The translations under genes were made by a program, and so were the position numbers. Positions 1 to 8,673 of a stretch of DNA of 64,000 nucleotides are shown piece after piece; position 1 is the stretch's first letter; the number at the start of each line of letters is the position of its first letter. The notes beneath the pieces were generated by a model. That model searched no databases. It worked only from the letters and a program-made list of their open reading frames with translations, and was not told the origin of the DNA. The stretch covers positions 62,001 through 126,000 of the forward strand of contig NZ_ATMI01000031.1 of NCBI RefSeq assembly GCF_000439375.1, written 5' to 3'. The stretch comes from Tatumella saanichensis (lineage in GTDB: Bacteria > Pseudomonadota > Gammaproteobacteria > Enterobacterales > Enterobacteriaceae).

Positions 1-45
1 AATGCAAATTTAATGGTACACCCGTTACTATTACGCGATGTATTT

Positions 46-58
46 GTATACATTATAC
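46..58. promoter_or_regulatory. GntR-type operator, copy 1
   Basis: GTATACATTATAC matches the cluster consensus GTATACGATATAC at 11 of 13 positions; only the two central bases differ. It lies about 250 bases before the MFS gene. Confidence 0.45.
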
Positions 59-275
59 CCTTTGACTTTTTATTTTCCAATAGAGGCGAAAATTACTATA
101 TAAGACATAAACTTTCGTTTTTGGAAGTGAAATTGCTCAAGTTCCAGCGTCAGGCTGGCTTAATCGTTTGCGTCCAGTGAATTGCACATCGAGCTGTTAT
201 CAATTCCTCTCTGACCTACTACAGTTTGAGAATCTGATTTTTTCAACAGGGTGATATTGAGATTACCAGAAAAGC

Positions 276-288
276 GTATACTATATCC
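276..288. promoter_or_regulatory. GntR-type operator, copy 2
   Basis: GTATACTATATCC matches the consensus at 11 of 13 positions and sits 24 bases before the start codon of the MFS gene, where a bound repressor would block transcription. Confidence 0.5.
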
Positions 289-312
289 CATTTTCTAAAA
301 TCCGGGGGATTA

Positions 313-1467
313 ATGGCTGAGGTAGCTGTTCGTTTAGCAGTAAATACCGCACAAAGGAGGATGTCGACAAGAGCCGCATTCTTCATTGCGGGTTTTGGTA
401 TGGGTGCATGGGCTCCATTAGTGCCATATGCACAGCATAGATTAAATCTTGATGCAGCCACATTGGGTATGCTTTTACTTTGCCTGGGAAGTGGCTCTTT
501 AGTTACCATGTTATTTTCCGGCAAACTTGCAGGACGATTTGGATGCAAGGCCATGATCATCACGGGCGCTATTATGTTGTGCCTGTCCCTACCTCTGCTG
601 GCTGAAGTAAATTCTACACCGTTGATGATTGTCAGCCTGTTAATATTTGGTGCAGGTGTGGGGTTAGCGGATGTTACCGTGAATATTCAGGGCGCTCTGG
701 TTGAGCAACATTCTGAAGTACCACTCATGTCGGGTTTCCATGGTCTGTTCAGCGTTGGTGGCATTGTGGGTTCTGCCTGTGGAAGTCTGGTTTTGAGTGC
801 GGGGCTTTCCCCCCTGATGACAGCACTTTGTGCTGATGCCGTTGTTATACTCATTCTTCTTTATGCAGGAAAACACCTTCTACCATTTGCGTCGCATGAA
901 GAAGACCAGAAATCTTCATTCAACCCAAGTCTCACTCTTATTATGATGGCTGCTATGTGCTTGGTGTGTTTCCTGGCCGAAGGTTCAATGCTTGACTGGA
1001 GCGGCGTCTGGTTAACATCGGAACGCGGGATGGGAATTGAACATGCAGGCTGGGGGTACGCCTCATTCGGTTTTGCTATGGCGGTAATGAGGCTCTCTGG
1101 TGACCGTATAGTGAATCTGCTTGGTCGTAAAAAACTGCTTTTCTTGAGTGGGTTCTTTGCCATGAGTGGTTTTGCAACTGCCGTATTCGTTCCTGGATGG
1201 GAAGCATCTCTGGCTGGATTCGTACTGATTGGCATTGGAGCTGCGAACGTCGCGCCTGTTTTGACAACATTGGCCGGAATGGAAAAAAGTATGCCACCGA
1301 ACATGTCTGTCGCATTTGTGTCTACTGTGGGATATTTAGGGATCCTGCTTGGACCAGCCTTACTAGGCTTCATTGCACATACTTTCAGCCTATCGGTTGC
1401 CTTCCTTTGTGTGTCTGCCGCATTACTTTTAGTCTTGGTCGGTAGTATGAAACTACGTTTTTCATAG
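313..1467 (+). CDS. MFS transporter, YbjJ-like
   Basis: This is a 384-residue inner-membrane transporter of the major facilitator superfamily. About twelve hydrophobic segments are visible. A glycine-rich loop (SGKLAGRFGCKAM) after the second segment matches the conserved MFS loop 2-3, and the GLADVTVNIQGALVEQ stretch near residue 115 resembles the YbjJ/fucose-permease-like branch. The start at 313 has a close GGGGGA at 304-309. A second ATG at 361 follows AAAGGAGG directly with no spacer, so it is less likely. It is divergent from nothing in view, converges with the enolase-family gene, and has two operator-like sites upstream. It probably imports a substrate or precursor for the pathway encoded downstream; the actual substrate cannot be read from the sequence. 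Confidence 0.85.
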   Translation: MAEVAVRLAVNTAQRRMSTRAAFFIAGFGMGAWAPLVPYAQHRLNLDAATLGMLLLCLGSGSLVTMLFSGKLAGRFGCKAMIITGAIMLCLSLPLLAEVNSTPLMIVSLLIFGAGVGLADVTVNIQGALVEQHSEVPLMSGFHGLFSVGGIVGSACGSLVLSAGLSPLMTALCADAVVILILLYAGKHLLPFASHEEDQKSSFNPSLTLIMMAAMCLVCFLAEGSMLDWSGVWLTSERGMGIEHAGWGYASFGFAMAVMRLSGDRIVNLLGRKKLLFLSGFFAMSGFATAVFVPGWEASLAGFVLIGIGAANVAPVLTTLAGMEKSMPPNMSVAFVSTVGYLGILLGPALLGFIAHTFSLSVAFLCVSAALLLVLVGSMKLRFS

Positions 1468-1474
1468 TCTTTTT

Positions 1475-1498
1475 GAAAGGGGAGTAATCTCCCCTTTC
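1475..1498. terminator. Hairpin between convergent genes
   Basis: A perfect 10-base-pair stem (GAAAGGGGAG / CTCCCCTTTC) with a TAAT loop lies between the convergent MFS and enolase-family genes. There is no clean T-run on either side, so it may act as a bidirectional but weak terminator. Confidence 0.5.
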
Positions 1499-1511
1499 GC
1501 AACATGATGCG

Positions 1512-2615
1512 TTATCGAATGGTCATTAGAGGTTTACCTAAACGATTGATATCCACTTCAATACCCAATCCGGGTGCAGTAGGTGCTGAACCAAAACCTT
1601 TCTGAGAGCGCGGTGTATAGCCCGCCAAGTGACCGTCTGTCCAGTCGTTGAAGAATGGTGTCATAAGTAAAGAGTCTGGGCGTGTTGTTGCAGCAATGTG
1701 GCTTGTAGCGGCAGTGATAATATCCCCCCCCCACATATCCTCTACTGAAACAGCCAGATTAAGATCCTGCAGTAAATCTCGAGCTCTGACCACATTTGTC
1801 AGTCCACCCAATTTCCCGAACTTAAGGTTGATAGACACTGCGTTTGCTTCGTATTTTGCACGAAATACTTCATCCTGACTGATAATTGATTCATCAAGAA
1901 CCAGGGGAAGCGCAGATCCGCGGTGCGCAAGAATACAATCAGCAGTGGTACGGCATGGTTGTTCTACATAAACCGGTAGCCCCGCCAGCCCCTGAATTGC
2001 TAGCTTGGCGCTTGCCAGAGACCATCCACCGTTAGAATCAGCGACGATTACGGTATCTTCATCTCCGGCCTCAACACTGGCGCGAGTTCTCGCAACATCC
2101 TCTAAAGGATTATTGCCCACTTTAAGCTGAAAACGGTTAATACCGTCTGCACGACGTTCCTGAATATATTCAGCCATTGATTCTGGTGACCCCAGAGGAA
2201 CAGCTTCATAAATAGGGAAACGTTCATTTATCACGCCCCCCAGAAGTGCACTAATTGGTTTACCAACTGATTTACCAAAAATGTCCCAGCACGCGATATC
2301 TAGCGGGCTTTTTGCGAACTCCTGTCCCATAAGGGTGGCATTCATGATCCTATTAATATTCAGAATATTGCGCGGATCCTGACCCAATATAGCCCTGCTG
2401 AGGTCATTCAATGCCGTTCTTATACCTTCCGGGAAAGTAGGAAGATACACTTTCCCGAGCGTAGTGATTTCACCCCACCCTTCGATTCCTTCATCAGTTT
2501 TGATTCTGACAACCGTACCATCTTCAGTACTCGCTGACCTGTCGCCGGACATAACATATGTGCCGTGTGCATAACCTACCTGATAGCTGAACACTTCAAT
2601 TTCAGTAATTTTCAT
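1512..2615 (-). CDS. Enolase-superfamily (MLE subgroup) enzyme, probably acting on hydroxyproline or its betaine
   Basis: The 367-residue protein is a mandelate racemase/muconate lactonizing family member. The metal ligands read as Asp193 (VADSNG), Glu218 (YVEQP) and Asp241 (VLDES). Catalytic-type lysines are at 165 (QLKVG, end of the second strand) and 265 (INLKFG, sixth strand), so there is a lysine on each face as in MLE-type epimerases and dehydratases. Known relatives with such neighbours are cis-3-hydroxy-L-proline dehydratase and 4-hydroxyproline-betaine 2-epimerase. The adjacent Ldh_2 reductase favours the dehydratase; the DapA-type deaminase and semialdehyde dehydrogenase fit either. 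Those substrates are inferred. The gene is divergent from the Ldh_2 gene, with an exact operator 208 bases upstream. Confidence 0.8.
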   Translation of the reverse strand: MKITEIEVFSYQVGYAHGTYVMSGDRSASTEDGTVVRIKTDEGIEGWGEITTLGKVYLPTFPEGIRTALNDLSRAILGQDPRNILNINRIMNATLMGQEFAKSPLDIACWDIFGKSVGKPISALLGGVINERFPIYEAVPLGSPESMAEYIQERRADGINRFQLKVGNNPLEDVARTRASVEAGDEDTVIVADSNGGWSLASAKLAIQGLAGLPVYVEQPCRTTADCILAHRGSALPLVLDESIISQDEVFRAKYEANAVSINLKFGKLGGLTNVVRARDLLQDLNLAVSVEDMWGGDIITAATSHIAATTRPDSLLMTPFFNDWTDGHLAGYTPRSQKGFGSAPTAPGLGIEVDINRLGKPLMTIR

Positions 2616-2822
2616 AGATTGCCCTGCCTGAATTAAAAATGACTAACCCACAATGGGTCATCAGTAATCATCTGATAGTTGAGAATAAACGTCCAAAGCC
2701 ATGTTCATGATCTTATCGGGCAAACCACACCCATCTGGACGCGTATAACGCAGTCGAAGGTTTGGATGAAACAAGAAATTACTGAATCTCCCAAAGGTAT
2801 CGTATCGCCTCGATCAATAAGC

Positions 2823-2835
2823 GTATATCGTATAC
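2823..2835. promoter_or_regulatory. GntR-type operator, copy 3
   Basis: GTATATCGTATAC is an exact copy of the consensus in reverse orientation, on the side of the enolase-family gene. Confidence 0.65.
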
Positions 2836-2967
2836 CTTACTGCTTATCTAAATGAAATCGCAAACTCTTTTTAAAGATTTCCCATCCATTCGCCGGAACC
2901 ATCATAGAAAAATCAAATATCAGTGATTATTTGAATACTTTGTTGACTAAGGCGCCGTAAAAAAATA

Positions 2968-2980
2968 GTTTATCGTATAC
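2968..2980. promoter_or_regulatory. GntR-type operator, copy 4
   Basis: GTTTATCGTATAC matches the consensus at 12 of 13 positions and lies 54 bases before the Ldh_2 start codon. Confidence 0.6.
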
Positions 2981-3034
2981 CATTTAAAATATTAAGGTTA
3001 CATCTTGTATGTTACCTGACAAATTGAGGTCAGA

Positions 3035-4039
3035 ATGACTAGGCTCGCCCTTTCTGAAATTGAAAAACTGTCTCTTGCTGTGCTGGAGAAGCATGGCTTC
3101 AGCCGCGACCATGCAAGCGCTCTTACCCACACAATGCTCTCAGGCGAAAGAGACGGATGCGCAACACACGGTATCTATCGTTTACTAGTATGTATCCATA
3201 CTTTGAAGGCAGGAAAAGTAAACCCTCAAGCCATGCCACAAATTATCGACACAGCTCCGGGGGTGGTGAAAGTGGATGCCGAAGGTGGGTTTTCTCAGCT
3301 AGCATTTGAACGCGGCCTCCCTTACCTGTGCCAAAAAGCTATCACAAACGGCATCGCGCTCATGGCAATCAATAACTGCGTGCACTTTTCAGCGCTGTGG
3401 GTGGAAATTGAGCAGCTAACTCAGCAAGGACTTGTTGTTATGGCATGTAATCCAAGCCACTCATGGGTTGCGCCTCATGGAAGCAAAGAGCCTTTACTGG
3501 GGACTAATCCATTTGCTTTTGGCTGGCCAAGAAAAGATAGCCATCCCTATGTATTTGATTTCGCAACCAGTGCCATAGCTCGCGGAGATATTGAACTCCA
3601 TCATTTACGCGGTGACCCCTTACCTGAGGGCTGTGCTATCGATAAACATGGGAATGTGACTACATCGACGTCAGAAGCAATGGAAGGAGCAATGCTCACC
3701 TTTGGCGGACATAAAGGCTCCGCCCTAGCCACCATGATCGAGTTAATGGCCGGTCCGCTGATTGGCGACCTCATGAGCTATGAATCAATGGCACATGATA
3801 ATGATGCGAAAGCCTCACCTTTCCATGGAGAACTGATTATCGCGATTTCGCCAGAGTCACTACTTGGCTCCGAGAAAGAATCCCATATGGCACGTGCTGA
3901 AGAGCTCTTCACCAAGTTAAAAGCTCACGGCGGCCGTCTGCCTTCAGAGCGCCGTTATGCCGCAAGGCTTAAGAGTGAGCAGGAGGGGGTAGAGATCCCG
4001 CAATCCTTATATGAAGAATTACAGTCACTACTGGCTTAA
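3035..4039 (+). CDS. Ldh_2-family oxidoreductase, probable delta-1-pyrroline-2-carboxylate reductase
   Basis: The 334-residue protein belongs to the malate/L-lactate dehydrogenase-like Ldh_2 family, NAD(P)H-dependent enzymes that include DpkA-type delta-1-piperideine/pyrroline-2-carboxylate reductases. Visible marks are DGCATHGIYRL near residue 40, the NNCVHFSALW stretch with the family's histidine, LGTNPFAFGWP and the GGHKGSALA loop. A GAGG at 3026-3029 supports this start. Family knowledge puts this enzyme after hydroxyproline dehydratases, where it makes L-proline from pyrroline-2-carboxylate; that role here is inferred from the neighbouring enolase-family gene. It is followed after 37 bases by the GntR regulator, probably as one transcript. 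Confidence 0.8.
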   Translation: MTRLALSEIEKLSLAVLEKHGFSRDHASALTHTMLSGERDGCATHGIYRLLVCIHTLKAGKVNPQAMPQIIDTAPGVVKVDAEGGFSQLAFERGLPYLCQKAITNGIALMAINNCVHFSALWVEIEQLTQQGLVVMACNPSHSWVAPHGSKEPLLGTNPFAFGWPRKDSHPYVFDFATSAIARGDIELHHLRGDPLPEGCAIDKHGNVTTSTSEAMEGAMLTFGGHKGSALATMIELMAGPLIGDLMSYESMAHDNDAKASPFHGELIIAISPESLLGSEKESHMARAEELFTKLKAHGGRLPSERRYAARLKSEQEGVEIPQSLYEELQSLLA

Positions 4040-4076
4040 CAGATAAAACCCGGGAGGGAGGAGATAACTCAACATC

Positions 4077-4781
4077 ATGATACTTAAATTGAAATCTGTA
4101 CCTGATATTAGCTCTTCACCCTCTGCCTCAATCATAATCGCACAATACCTGAAGGAGGCGATTGTGTCCGGGACGCTGATGGATAACCAGCCAATACGTC
4201 AGGATCAGATTGCTCAAATTTTCAACGTCAGCAAAATCCCGGTCAGGGAGGCACTCAAGACACTTGAGGCTGAAGGCTTCGTAAAATTTAACCGCAACCG
4301 TGGTGCTGTCGTGGCAGGGATCTCAGAACAGGAATTGTTACAGTTATTTGAGATTCGTGCAGTACTGGAATCAACAATAACTCGTATAGCGGTACCCAAA
4401 ATGAGCCGTGAGCACTTTGACAAACTGATGATGGCTTGTGACGCTTTTATTCTTGAGGAAAACCCAGTCCGCTGGGCGGAACTCAATTGGGAGCTCCATG
4501 CCTGTATCTATGTGGCAGCAGACAGGCCACATATGCTAAAAATGATCCGCACTGTTTACGATAAGGTTGAACGCTACATGCGTGTTCAGCTCGCTGCCCC
4601 CGATGCTATAGCCCAGGCTGATAAAGAACATCGTGAGATATTTGCTGCGTGTAAAGCGGGTAAAGCTGAGGTAGCAGCGTGTCTTATTCACGATCATGTT
4701 GTTGGTGTCTGTGCGGATCTTCAAAAAAAACTCGCAACAAGTGGTACAAAATCATTTATTCATTCTGACCCACAACTCTAG
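4077..4781 (+). CDS. GntR-family transcription regulator with FCD domain
   Basis: The 234-residue protein has a winged-helix GntR domain at about residues 18-80 (IRQDQIAQIFNVSKIPVREALKTL is the recognition region) and a FadR-type C-terminal ligand domain at about 88-220 with the family's spaced Asp/His residues (ELNWELHACIYVAA, DKEHREIFAAC). It probably senses a pathway intermediate and represses the surrounding genes through the repeated GTATACGATATAC sites. It is encoded with the Ldh_2 gene. A GGAGGAG at 4057-4063 is rather far (13 bases) from the ATG at 4077, so the start is not fully certain. Confidence 0.9.
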   Translation: MILKLKSVPDISSSPSASIIIAQYLKEAIVSGTLMDNQPIRQDQIAQIFNVSKIPVREALKTLEAEGFVKFNRNRGAVVAGISEQELLQLFEIRAVLESTITRIAVPKMSREHFDKLMMACDAFILEENPVRWAELNWELHACIYVAADRPHMLKMIRTVYDKVERYMRVQLAAPDAIAQADKEHREIFAACKAGKAEVAACLIHDHVVGVCADLQKKLATSGTKSFIHSDPQL

Positions 4782-4840
4782 ATTCGGTGCCACCCATCTG
4801 TTCATCGATTTGATGTGGATTACAGTTTTAATTTGGATAT

Positions 4841-4869
4841 TTGACAAGCATTATAGTATACGATATACA
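4841..4869 (+). promoter_or_regulatory. Promoter with embedded operator for the aldehyde dehydrogenase
   Basis: TTGACA at 4841-4846 is followed after 17 bases by TATACA at 4864-4869. The exact operator GTATACGATATAC at 4856-4868 overlaps the -10 box and the spacer, which is a classical layout for repression. The start codon used is downstream of this at 4936. Confidence 0.7.
4856..4868. promoter_or_regulatory. GntR-type operator, copy 5
   Basis: Exact copy of GTATACGATATAC, lying between and over the -35/-10 elements of the promoter at 4841-4869. Confidence 0.7.
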
Positions 4870-4935
4870 CTTGTATTATCACTGCTACCGAATCACTTAT
4901 TCACCTATATAGTAGATACTGTTATGGAGAGCATA

Positions 4936-6423
4936 ATGACGGCGGAACTCAAGAAGAAGTCACAGGCAATTGAATTCATTACCAAAGCATACATTGATGG
5001 TAAGTTCGTCGATGCCTTAAGTGGCAAAACGTTTGAAACAATCAATCCGGCAACCGGAAAAGTTCTGGCTAACATTGCTGAATGCGATAAAGAAGACGTC
5101 GATGTAGCGGTGGCCGCTGCTAAACGCACTTTTGAGGAAGGTGTATGGAGCAAGCTTGCGCCTAAAGAGCGTAAGTACGCCATGTTAAAACTGGCTGATC
5201 TCGTCGAAGAAAATGCTGAAGAACTAGGCATTATTGAGAGTATGGACAACGGTAAACCTGTTGCGGATGCAATTTACGCTGACTTACCAGACGCGATCGA
5301 GACCCTACGCTGGAGTGCAGAAGCCATTGATAAGGTTTATGACCTCACCTCACCAACAGCTAGCGACATCGTCTCCATGATTGTCCGCGAACCCATTGGC
5401 GTGGTGGGCGTTGTTATCCCGTGGAACTTCCCGCTGCCGATTCTGGCCATGAAACTGGGGCCAATCCTTGCCACGGGTAACAGCGTAGTCATTAAACCTG
5501 CGGAACAAACCTCACTATCCGCTCTGCATTTCGCCGCTTTGTGTGACAAAGCTGGGATCCCTGCTGGCGTGGTGAACATCGTTACCGGCTTTGGTGAAAC
5601 TACTGGCAAAGCTTTGGGTGTCCATCCCGATGTAGAATGCCTCAGCTTTACTGGCTCTACTGAAGTAGGCCGCTATTTCCTGCGCTATTCTGCCGACTCA
5701 AACCTTAAAAAAGTCATGCTTGAGTTAGGGGGTAAAAGCCCTGCTATCGTGATGAATGATGTCAAAGATATCCAGCATGCTGTTGAGCAGGTCGCCGCGG
5801 GTATTTTATTTGGCCAGGGTGAAAACTGCAGCGCCGGTTCCCGTCTCCTCATCCAGCGTGGTATTAAAGAACGTTTCATGAAAGCACTGCTCGAAGAGTT
5901 TGCTAAATGGACTGTGGGCGAACCTTTCAGTGATGATACCCGCATTGGTGCTCTGATTGAAGAGAAACACATGCAGCGCATTCTGAGCTACATCGAGAAA
6001 GGTAAAGCGGAAGGCGCTCGCCTGATTATGGGCGGTGAGCGTCTGTTAAGTGAAACCGGCGGGTATTTTATCGGACCAACCGTATTTGATGATGTGACTA
6101 ACGACATGACCATTGCCCAGGAAGAGATTTTCGGGCCTGTGCTAAGCGTGATTACCTTCGATACCGTTGAAGAAGCTATTTCGATTGCGAACGATACCAT
6201 TTACGGGTTGGCTTCTTCGCTTCATACAAATGATCTGACAACCGCACACCAAGTAGCACGCGCTATTCGTGCCGGTACCGTGTCTGTTAATTGCTTCTCA
6301 GAAGGCGATCAGTCTGTTCCATTTGGTGGATTCAAACAATCAGGATTTGGTGGCCGTGAAAAATCCATCCATATCTTCGATCAGTACTCAGAGTTGAAAA
6401 CAATCTGGATCCAACTGGTCTAA
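4936..6423 (+). CDS. NAD(P)-dependent aldehyde dehydrogenase, PuuC-like
   Basis: The 495-residue protein is a full-length aldehyde dehydrogenase that oxidises an aldehyde to its acid in the cytoplasm. Catalytic residues are visible: Asn164 (PWN), Lys187 (VIKPAE), Glu264 (LELGGKSP) and Cys298 (GENCSAG). The frame is open further upstream, but a start there would lie upstream of the promoter and operator, so ATG 4936 with GGAGAG at 4926-4931 is chosen. It resembles the PuuC/betaine-aldehyde type. Together with the GMC oxidoreductase at 12.6-14.2 kb, which has the same operator, it could form an alcohol-to-acid pair. The substrate is unknown. Confidence 0.85.
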   Translation: MTAELKKKSQAIEFITKAYIDGKFVDALSGKTFETINPATGKVLANIAECDKEDVDVAVAAAKRTFEEGVWSKLAPKERKYAMLKLADLVEENAEELGIIESMDNGKPVADAIYADLPDAIETLRWSAEAIDKVYDLTSPTASDIVSMIVREPIGVVGVVIPWNFPLPILAMKLGPILATGNSVVIKPAEQTSLSALHFAALCDKAGIPAGVVNIVTGFGETTGKALGVHPDVECLSFTGSTEVGRYFLRYSADSNLKKVMLELGGKSPAIVMNDVKDIQHAVEQVAAGILFGQGENCSAGSRLLIQRGIKERFMKALLEEFAKWTVGEPFSDDTRIGALIEEKHMQRILSYIEKGKAEGARLIMGGERLLSETGGYFIGPTVFDDVTNDMTIAQEEIFGPVLSVITFDTVEEAISIANDTIYGLASSLHTNDLTTAHQVARAIRAGTVSVNCFSEGDQSVPFGGFKQSGFGGREKSIHIFDQYSELKTIWIQLV

Positions 6424-6427
6424 GCGA

Positions 6428-6455
6428 TATGGCCCGATTTTGTTACCGGGCCATA
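6428..6455 (+). terminator. Hairpin after the aldehyde dehydrogenase gene
   Basis: A 9-base-pair stem (TATGGCCCG / CGGGCCATA) begins five bases after the stop codon. It lacks a T-run, so it may be a weak or Rho-assisted terminator or a 3'-end stabiliser. Confidence 0.45.
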
Positions 6456-6481
6456 AACTGAACGCCACCGCAGTTAGGTTG

Positions 6482-6494
6482 GTATACGATATAC
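6482..6494. promoter_or_regulatory. GntR-type operator, copy 6
   Basis: Exact copy of GTATACGATATAC, 171 bases before the start codon of the semialdehyde dehydrogenase gene. Confidence 0.65.
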
Positions 6495-6665
6495 GCCAGC
6501 AGGCGCTTAATGCCTAGTAGGTTGTGGGCTGCCCTTAAAAGAAGAGCATCCCACCTGGCTTCAACAACATTCCCGATAATCCCTTGCAGGGATTGTCTTG
6601 ATGACGCGAATTGACCAGATGAACTGGCAATTCCTGCATCATTATTAACTAATGGAGAACGATTT

Positions 6666-8225
6666 ATGACCGCGAATAATGGTAAGCAATTTATTGCTGG
6701 CCAGCGTGTTGGCTCAGGTTCACCGGCACTGAACAGTATTAACGCCAGAACAGGCCAGCCTTTATCGTATCTGTTCTGTCAGGCCACTATGGCCGAAGCT
6801 GATAGCGCAGCAAATGCCGCCGCATCAGTATTTAGGAGCTATCAAAAGCAGCCTCTTGAACGGCGGGCAGCTTTTCTTGAGTCGATCGCTGATGAAATAG
6901 ACAGCCTCGATGACGATTTTGTTAACATTGTGATGGAAGAAACAGGTCTGCCAGAGGCACGTATTAAAGGTGAACGTGCCCGTACTTCAAACCAGATGCG
7001 TATGTTTGCAGAATATATCCGAGCACGAGGATTTCTTGGTATCCGTGTAGATACTTTCGAAGGCCAGGGTAAGCCTGTACTCCGTCAATACAACGTCGGT
7101 GTTGGTCCAATCGCGGTATTTGGTGCAAGTAACTTTCCCCTAGCCTTTTCTACTGCGGGTGGTGACACCGCTGCGGCGCTCGCCGCTGGCTGTACGGTAG
7201 TCGTGAAGGCGCATTCAGGTCATATGAAAACATCCGAACTCACTGCGGAAGCGATTGAGCGTGCTCGTATTAAGTCCGACATGCCGGCTGGCGTCTTTAA
7301 TATGATTTTCGGCTCCCGTGTGGGTGCTGATCTAGTTCGCCACCCTAAAATTAAAGCCGTCGGCTTTACTGGATCTCTCGGTGGCGGAAAAGCACTGATT
7401 GAAATCGCAAATGCCCGACCAGAGCCGATACCTGTATTTGCTGAAATGTCTAGCATAAACCCGATGGTTGTACTTAACGGGTTGCTGACGAATCAGGCCT
7501 CAAAGGTAGCAGGAGATCTTGTAGCCTCCTTCACTATGGGAACAGGTCAGTTCTGCACTAAACCAGGTTTAATTCTTGGCGTACAAACCGACGCGTTCGA
7601 AAATTTCGTAACTGAGTTGAAACACAAAGTCAGCGCACTTTCACCTATGGTGATGCTCAATCCGTCAACGCTGAAATCCTACGATCATCGCCGCCAAGAG
7701 TTCGATGCATTCAGCTCCCTTGAATTGCTTGCACAAGGCCAGGATGACAGCTTATCTGCCGGGGCTTGTCTTTACAGAACCGATATCCAAAGTCTGATCG
7801 CTAACAACACGCTGGTTCAGGAAGAAATTTTCGGACCAGCAGCGATTATCGTGAGCGTGGAGACTAAAGAGCAACTTCTAGAAGCTCTGGATACTTTGGG
7901 TGGACAGCTGACCGCAACTATATTCGGGGAGGAGGAGGAGCTGGCAAGCGCTGCCGATCTGGTGGCGACGCTTGAAGAAAAAGCAGGACGCTTGATTGTG
8001 AACAACTATCCAACCGGGGTTGAGGTGAGTCACGCTATGGTACACGGAGGCCCATGGCCTGCGACATCCGATTCTCGGGGTACATCAGTGGGTAGTTTGG
8101 CGATTAACCGATTTATGCGCCCGGTCTGCTTCCAAAACTACCCTCAGTCTCTTTTACCTGATGTATTGAAAGATGAGCAACTTTCGAAATCGCCTCATCT
8201 TTTGAATGGCAAGTATACCAATTAA
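6666..8225 (+). CDS. Alpha-ketoglutarate semialdehyde (2,5-dioxovalerate) dehydrogenase
   Basis: The 519-residue protein belongs to the ketoglutarate-semialdehyde dehydrogenase branch of the aldehyde dehydrogenases, which makes 2-oxoglutarate for the TCA cycle. The branch is recognisable from GVGPIAVFGASNFPLAFS and VVVKAHSGHMKTSE. Catalytic Asn156, Glu260 (FAEMSS) and Cys297 (GQFCTKPG) are present. GGAGA just before ATG 6666 supports the start. This enzyme is the shared last step of hydroxyproline, glucarate and L-arabinose oxidative routes. The next gene, a DapA-family enzyme, would make its substrate. Confidence 0.85.
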   Translation: MTANNGKQFIAGQRVGSGSPALNSINARTGQPLSYLFCQATMAEADSAANAAASVFRSYQKQPLERRAAFLESIADEIDSLDDDFVNIVMEETGLPEARIKGERARTSNQMRMFAEYIRARGFLGIRVDTFEGQGKPVLRQYNVGVGPIAVFGASNFPLAFSTAGGDTAAALAAGCTVVVKAHSGHMKTSELTAEAIERARIKSDMPAGVFNMIFGSRVGADLVRHPKIKAVGFTGSLGGGKALIEIANARPEPIPVFAEMSSINPMVVLNGLLTNQASKVAGDLVASFTMGTGQFCTKPGLILGVQTDAFENFVTELKHKVSALSPMVMLNPSTLKSYDHRRQEFDAFSSLELLAQGQDDSLSAGACLYRTDIQSLIANNTLVQEEIFGPAAIIVSVETKEQLLEALDTLGGQLTATIFGEEEELASAADLVATLEEKAGRLIVNNYPTGVEVSHAMVHGGPWPATSDSRGTSVGSLAINRFMRPVCFQNYPQSLLPDVLKDEQLSKSPHLLNGKYTN

Positions 8226-8673
8226 GACCATTTAATTCGCCAGGGAGGCCGCTGAGTCCTGACAAGGAAGTCAGGGATGAAAACTTAATTAGTTCCAACT
8301 GTCAGGAAGGTTTATAACGCTTTTGAGCGACAGATTTATGTTTTCCTAAATAAGATTGGGATCACATACTTTTATATAATGATTAATAACGAGGCACTAA
8401 AATCATGCCACGTGACCAATTATTATGTCGAAATATAATATTATGTTATATCTCTCGATAATGATTAAACTCCATTGACATACTAAGGCGTTATGTAACA
8501 TATTATACCGTATACGATATACTAGTTAGCGGTGTTCAATTTTCAAATTCTGACAATCGACGATGATTGTTGTATTACATAGATCGCTTGAAGTTATTGC
8601 ACAACCTACTTTCTTTCAGATAGGGGGGCATGCTGAACCGGAGCGATACTTCTTCTTACGACTGGAGATTTAT
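8226..8673. other. Intergenic control region before the DapA-family gene
   Basis: No gene is visible in this 448-base AT-rich stretch. It contains a TTGACA box and an exact operator copy near 8475-8522, and a small imperfect hairpin (CCTGAC / GTCAGG) near 8256-8273. An upstream in-frame start at 8563 is possible but lacks a ribosome site. Confidence 0.5.
8475..8522 (+). promoter_or_regulatory. Promoter/operator of the DapA-family gene (operator copy 7)
   Basis: TTGACA at 8475-8480 is followed by weak -10 candidates around 8498-8506. The exact operator GTATACGATATAC at 8510-8522 lies where transcription would start, so binding should block it. Confidence 0.6.

Larger units (their letters stand above)
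1..312. other. Leader region of the first gene, with two operator-like sites
   Basis: No gene is visible here. The stretch is AT-rich and carries two imperfect copies (11 of 13 matches each) of the cluster operator, at 46-58 and 276-288. The second lies just ahead of the start of the MFS transporter gene, so this is probably its control region. Any gene further left is outside the window. Confidence 0.5.
2616..3034. other. Divergent control region between enolase-family and Ldh_2 genes
   Basis: This 419-base AT-rich stretch holds no gene. It separates two divergently transcribed genes and contains two operator copies, at 2823-2835 (exact) and 2968-2980 (12 of 13), one placed for each direction. 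Confidence 0.6.

Noticed and set aside
4696-4935. Longer N-terminus for the aldehyde dehydrogenase
   Set aside because: It would start inside the GntR gene and run through the promoter and operator at 4841-4869. ATG 4936 has its own ribosome site and matches the family's N-terminus.
8563-8673. 37-residue N-terminal extension of the DapA-family enzyme
   Set aside because: No ribosome site precedes it, and the family begins near MKTNIFSGVIPAL at 8674.
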